This document shows positions 62,800 to 64,000 of a DNA stretch of 64,000 bases, piece by piece (the first letter of the stretch is position 1; every line of letters begins with the position of its first letter). Made by a program: the position numbers and the translations under genes. Origin of the DNA: Lumbricus rubellus. Lineage: Eukaryota > Annelida > Clitellata > Crassiclitellata > Lumbricidae. Under the pieces are notes generated by a model, which saw only the letters and a list, made by a program, of their open reading frames with translations, was not told where the DNA came from and did no database searches. The stretch lies in the NCBI GenBank assembly GCA_945859605.1, contig OX243822.1:26310185-26374184 (forward strand), in the 5' to 3' direction.

Positions 62800-63740
62800 C
62801 ATGATGTATTTAAACATCCATTTTCATTAATCCGGCCTTTATCTGATCATGATTTCCTTTCATCAATCCAACTTCTACTTTACCAAGAATTTTTTGCATC
62901 AGTCAACTTCCATTTTATCATGAATTATTTTCATCAATAGCCTATAACTTCTATGTTGGCAATAATTAATTCTTGTAATCGATTCAGCTTCAGAATCTGC
63001 TCAAGCGACAGTTATTTTCATCAACCAGGTTTTCTTTGAACAACAATAATTATATCGATTTTCATCATTCTGGCTTCAATTGAAGCATGATTTCCTCTCA
63101 TTAATCCAGCTTCCTTTATATCATAAATTCTTTTCACGAATCCAGGATCTGCTCAAGCAAGTTATTTTCATCAACTCAGCTTCTATTTAAACAACTATTT
63201 CCATCATTCCCGCTTCTTTTTAGGCATGACTTCCTTTCATCAATCCAACTTCTATTTTACAAGGAATCATTTTCATCATTCAGCTTCCATTTAATGGTAA
63301 ATTTCTTTCATCAATCCAACTTCTATATTCTATGTTGTTTAACCCTCATCCTACCAACACGTTTTACCGTATGCGGACGTTTCGTCAACGGACGATTCGT
63401 CCACGGACGATTCGTCACAAGGAATAAATTGAATAAATCCAGCTTCCGTTTAGGCACGCGTTCAAATAATCGTTCCAACTTCTATTTGAGCAAGAACTGT
63501 GCTTCGCAGATCCAATTTCCATTTTGGAAAGAATTTGTTTCATCATTCCAGCTTCTTTTGAAGCAAAAACCACGTTTTTTCGATCAATTTCCGCTAAAAA
63601 CGATATTTTTCACCGAAAAACTTCTCCTTAAGCTATGAACTCTTTCCATCAATCCCACTTCCATTTCAGGAAAACATATTTTCATTAATCCCGCTTTCAC
63701 GTCTCAAGAATTCTTTTCATCAATCTATTTTTACTCAACT
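62800..63740 (+). repeat. Degenerate satellite of about 55-60 bp
   Basis: Recurrent catcaatccaacttctattt and tttcatcattccagcttc phrases, more than a dozen diverged copies. A similar pair occurs at 45105-45235. Inverted repeats with ggacgattcgtc units interrupt it at 63370-63420 and 63740-63800. Confidence 0.65.
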
Positions 63741-63845
63741 ACCGCTGGACGAATCGTCCGTTGACGAATCGTCCGTGTACGAAACGTCCGCGAACCCGTT
63801 TTACATACGTTGTTTACCAACTGGGGTCCGAACGGACCCCAAACA
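63340..63845. mobile_element. Inverted-repeat element with ggacgattcgtc units
   Basis: Left arm gcggacgtttcgtcaacgga plus two further ggacgattcgtc copies; right arm is its inverse (tccgtgtacgaaacgtccgc). Left outer end tttaaccctcatcctaccaa resembles the piggyBac-like terminus at 5796, and the right side has the hairpin ggggtccgaacggacccc. Ends not fixed. Confidence 0.45.
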
Positions 63846-63869
63846 TATAATACATGCATACTTGTATAT

Positions 63870-64000
63870 ATACGCACAGACATACATATATAATTGCATA
63901 TATGTATGTATGTATGTAGCCTATGCATGTATGTATGCATGTTTGTATAAACGCATGTATGTATGTATGTTTGTATGTATGTATGCATGCAAAGGTGTAT
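63870..64000. repeat. (GTAT)n-like simple repeat at the window end
   Basis: Impure tgtatgtatgcatg run; continues to the window edge. Confidence 0.75.

Overview
This window is animal nuclear DNA, most likely from a marine invertebrate deuterostome such as an echinoderm; no species can be named. Genes are split by GT-AG introns, intergenic and intronic DNA is AT-rich, and repeats are dense: short DNA transposons with clear target-site duplications, tRNA-derived SINEs, LINE fragments and many minisatellites. The palindrome TAGGCCTA is strikingly common. Nothing prokaryotic or CRISPR-like is present.

Layout. About 0.8-11.0 kb (+): last four coding exons of a large NHS/GUK-holder-like actin regulator, whose 5' part lies outside the window. 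13.5-26.3 kb (+): a KCNQ1-type voltage-gated potassium channel in 14 visible coding exons that join in frame to 605 codons plus stop from the first in-frame ATG. 26.3-34.5 kb: convergent intergenic region made mostly of local tandem repeats. 34.5-45.9 kb (-): a complete parvin gene, 12 coding exons, 362 codons plus stop, with a 5'-inverted RTE-type LINE in one intron. 46-51.4 kb: intergenic DNA with nested transposons. 51.45-53.9 kb (-): a linker histone H1 gene with one intron inside the globular domain. 54-61.5 kb: intergenic DNA with MITEs, SINEs and a decayed LINE. 61.6-62.4 kb (+): a single-exon secreted or surface mono-ADP-ribosyltransferase. 62.8-64.0 kb: degenerate satellite and simple repeats.

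The five genes do not form a pathway. NHS-like protein and parvin both act on the actin cytoskeleton, KCNQ1 is a membrane channel and H1 is a chromatin protein, so the neighbourhood is an ordinary metazoan one.

The most unusual structure is in the repeats. (1) Several KCNQ1 introns carry tandem arrays that run directly into the 3' splice site; in one, the unit contains the splice acceptor and the start of the exon. (2) An RTE insertion shows an exact twin-priming signature: inverted 5' half, 17-bp overlap and 11-bp target-site duplication. (3) One hAT-like MITE family (six copies) hosts two transposons of other superfamilies, a piggyBac-like element in the TTAA of its terminal repeat and a Merlin-like element with 8-bp duplication. 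(4) A SINE family and a decayed LINE share the same 3' tail.
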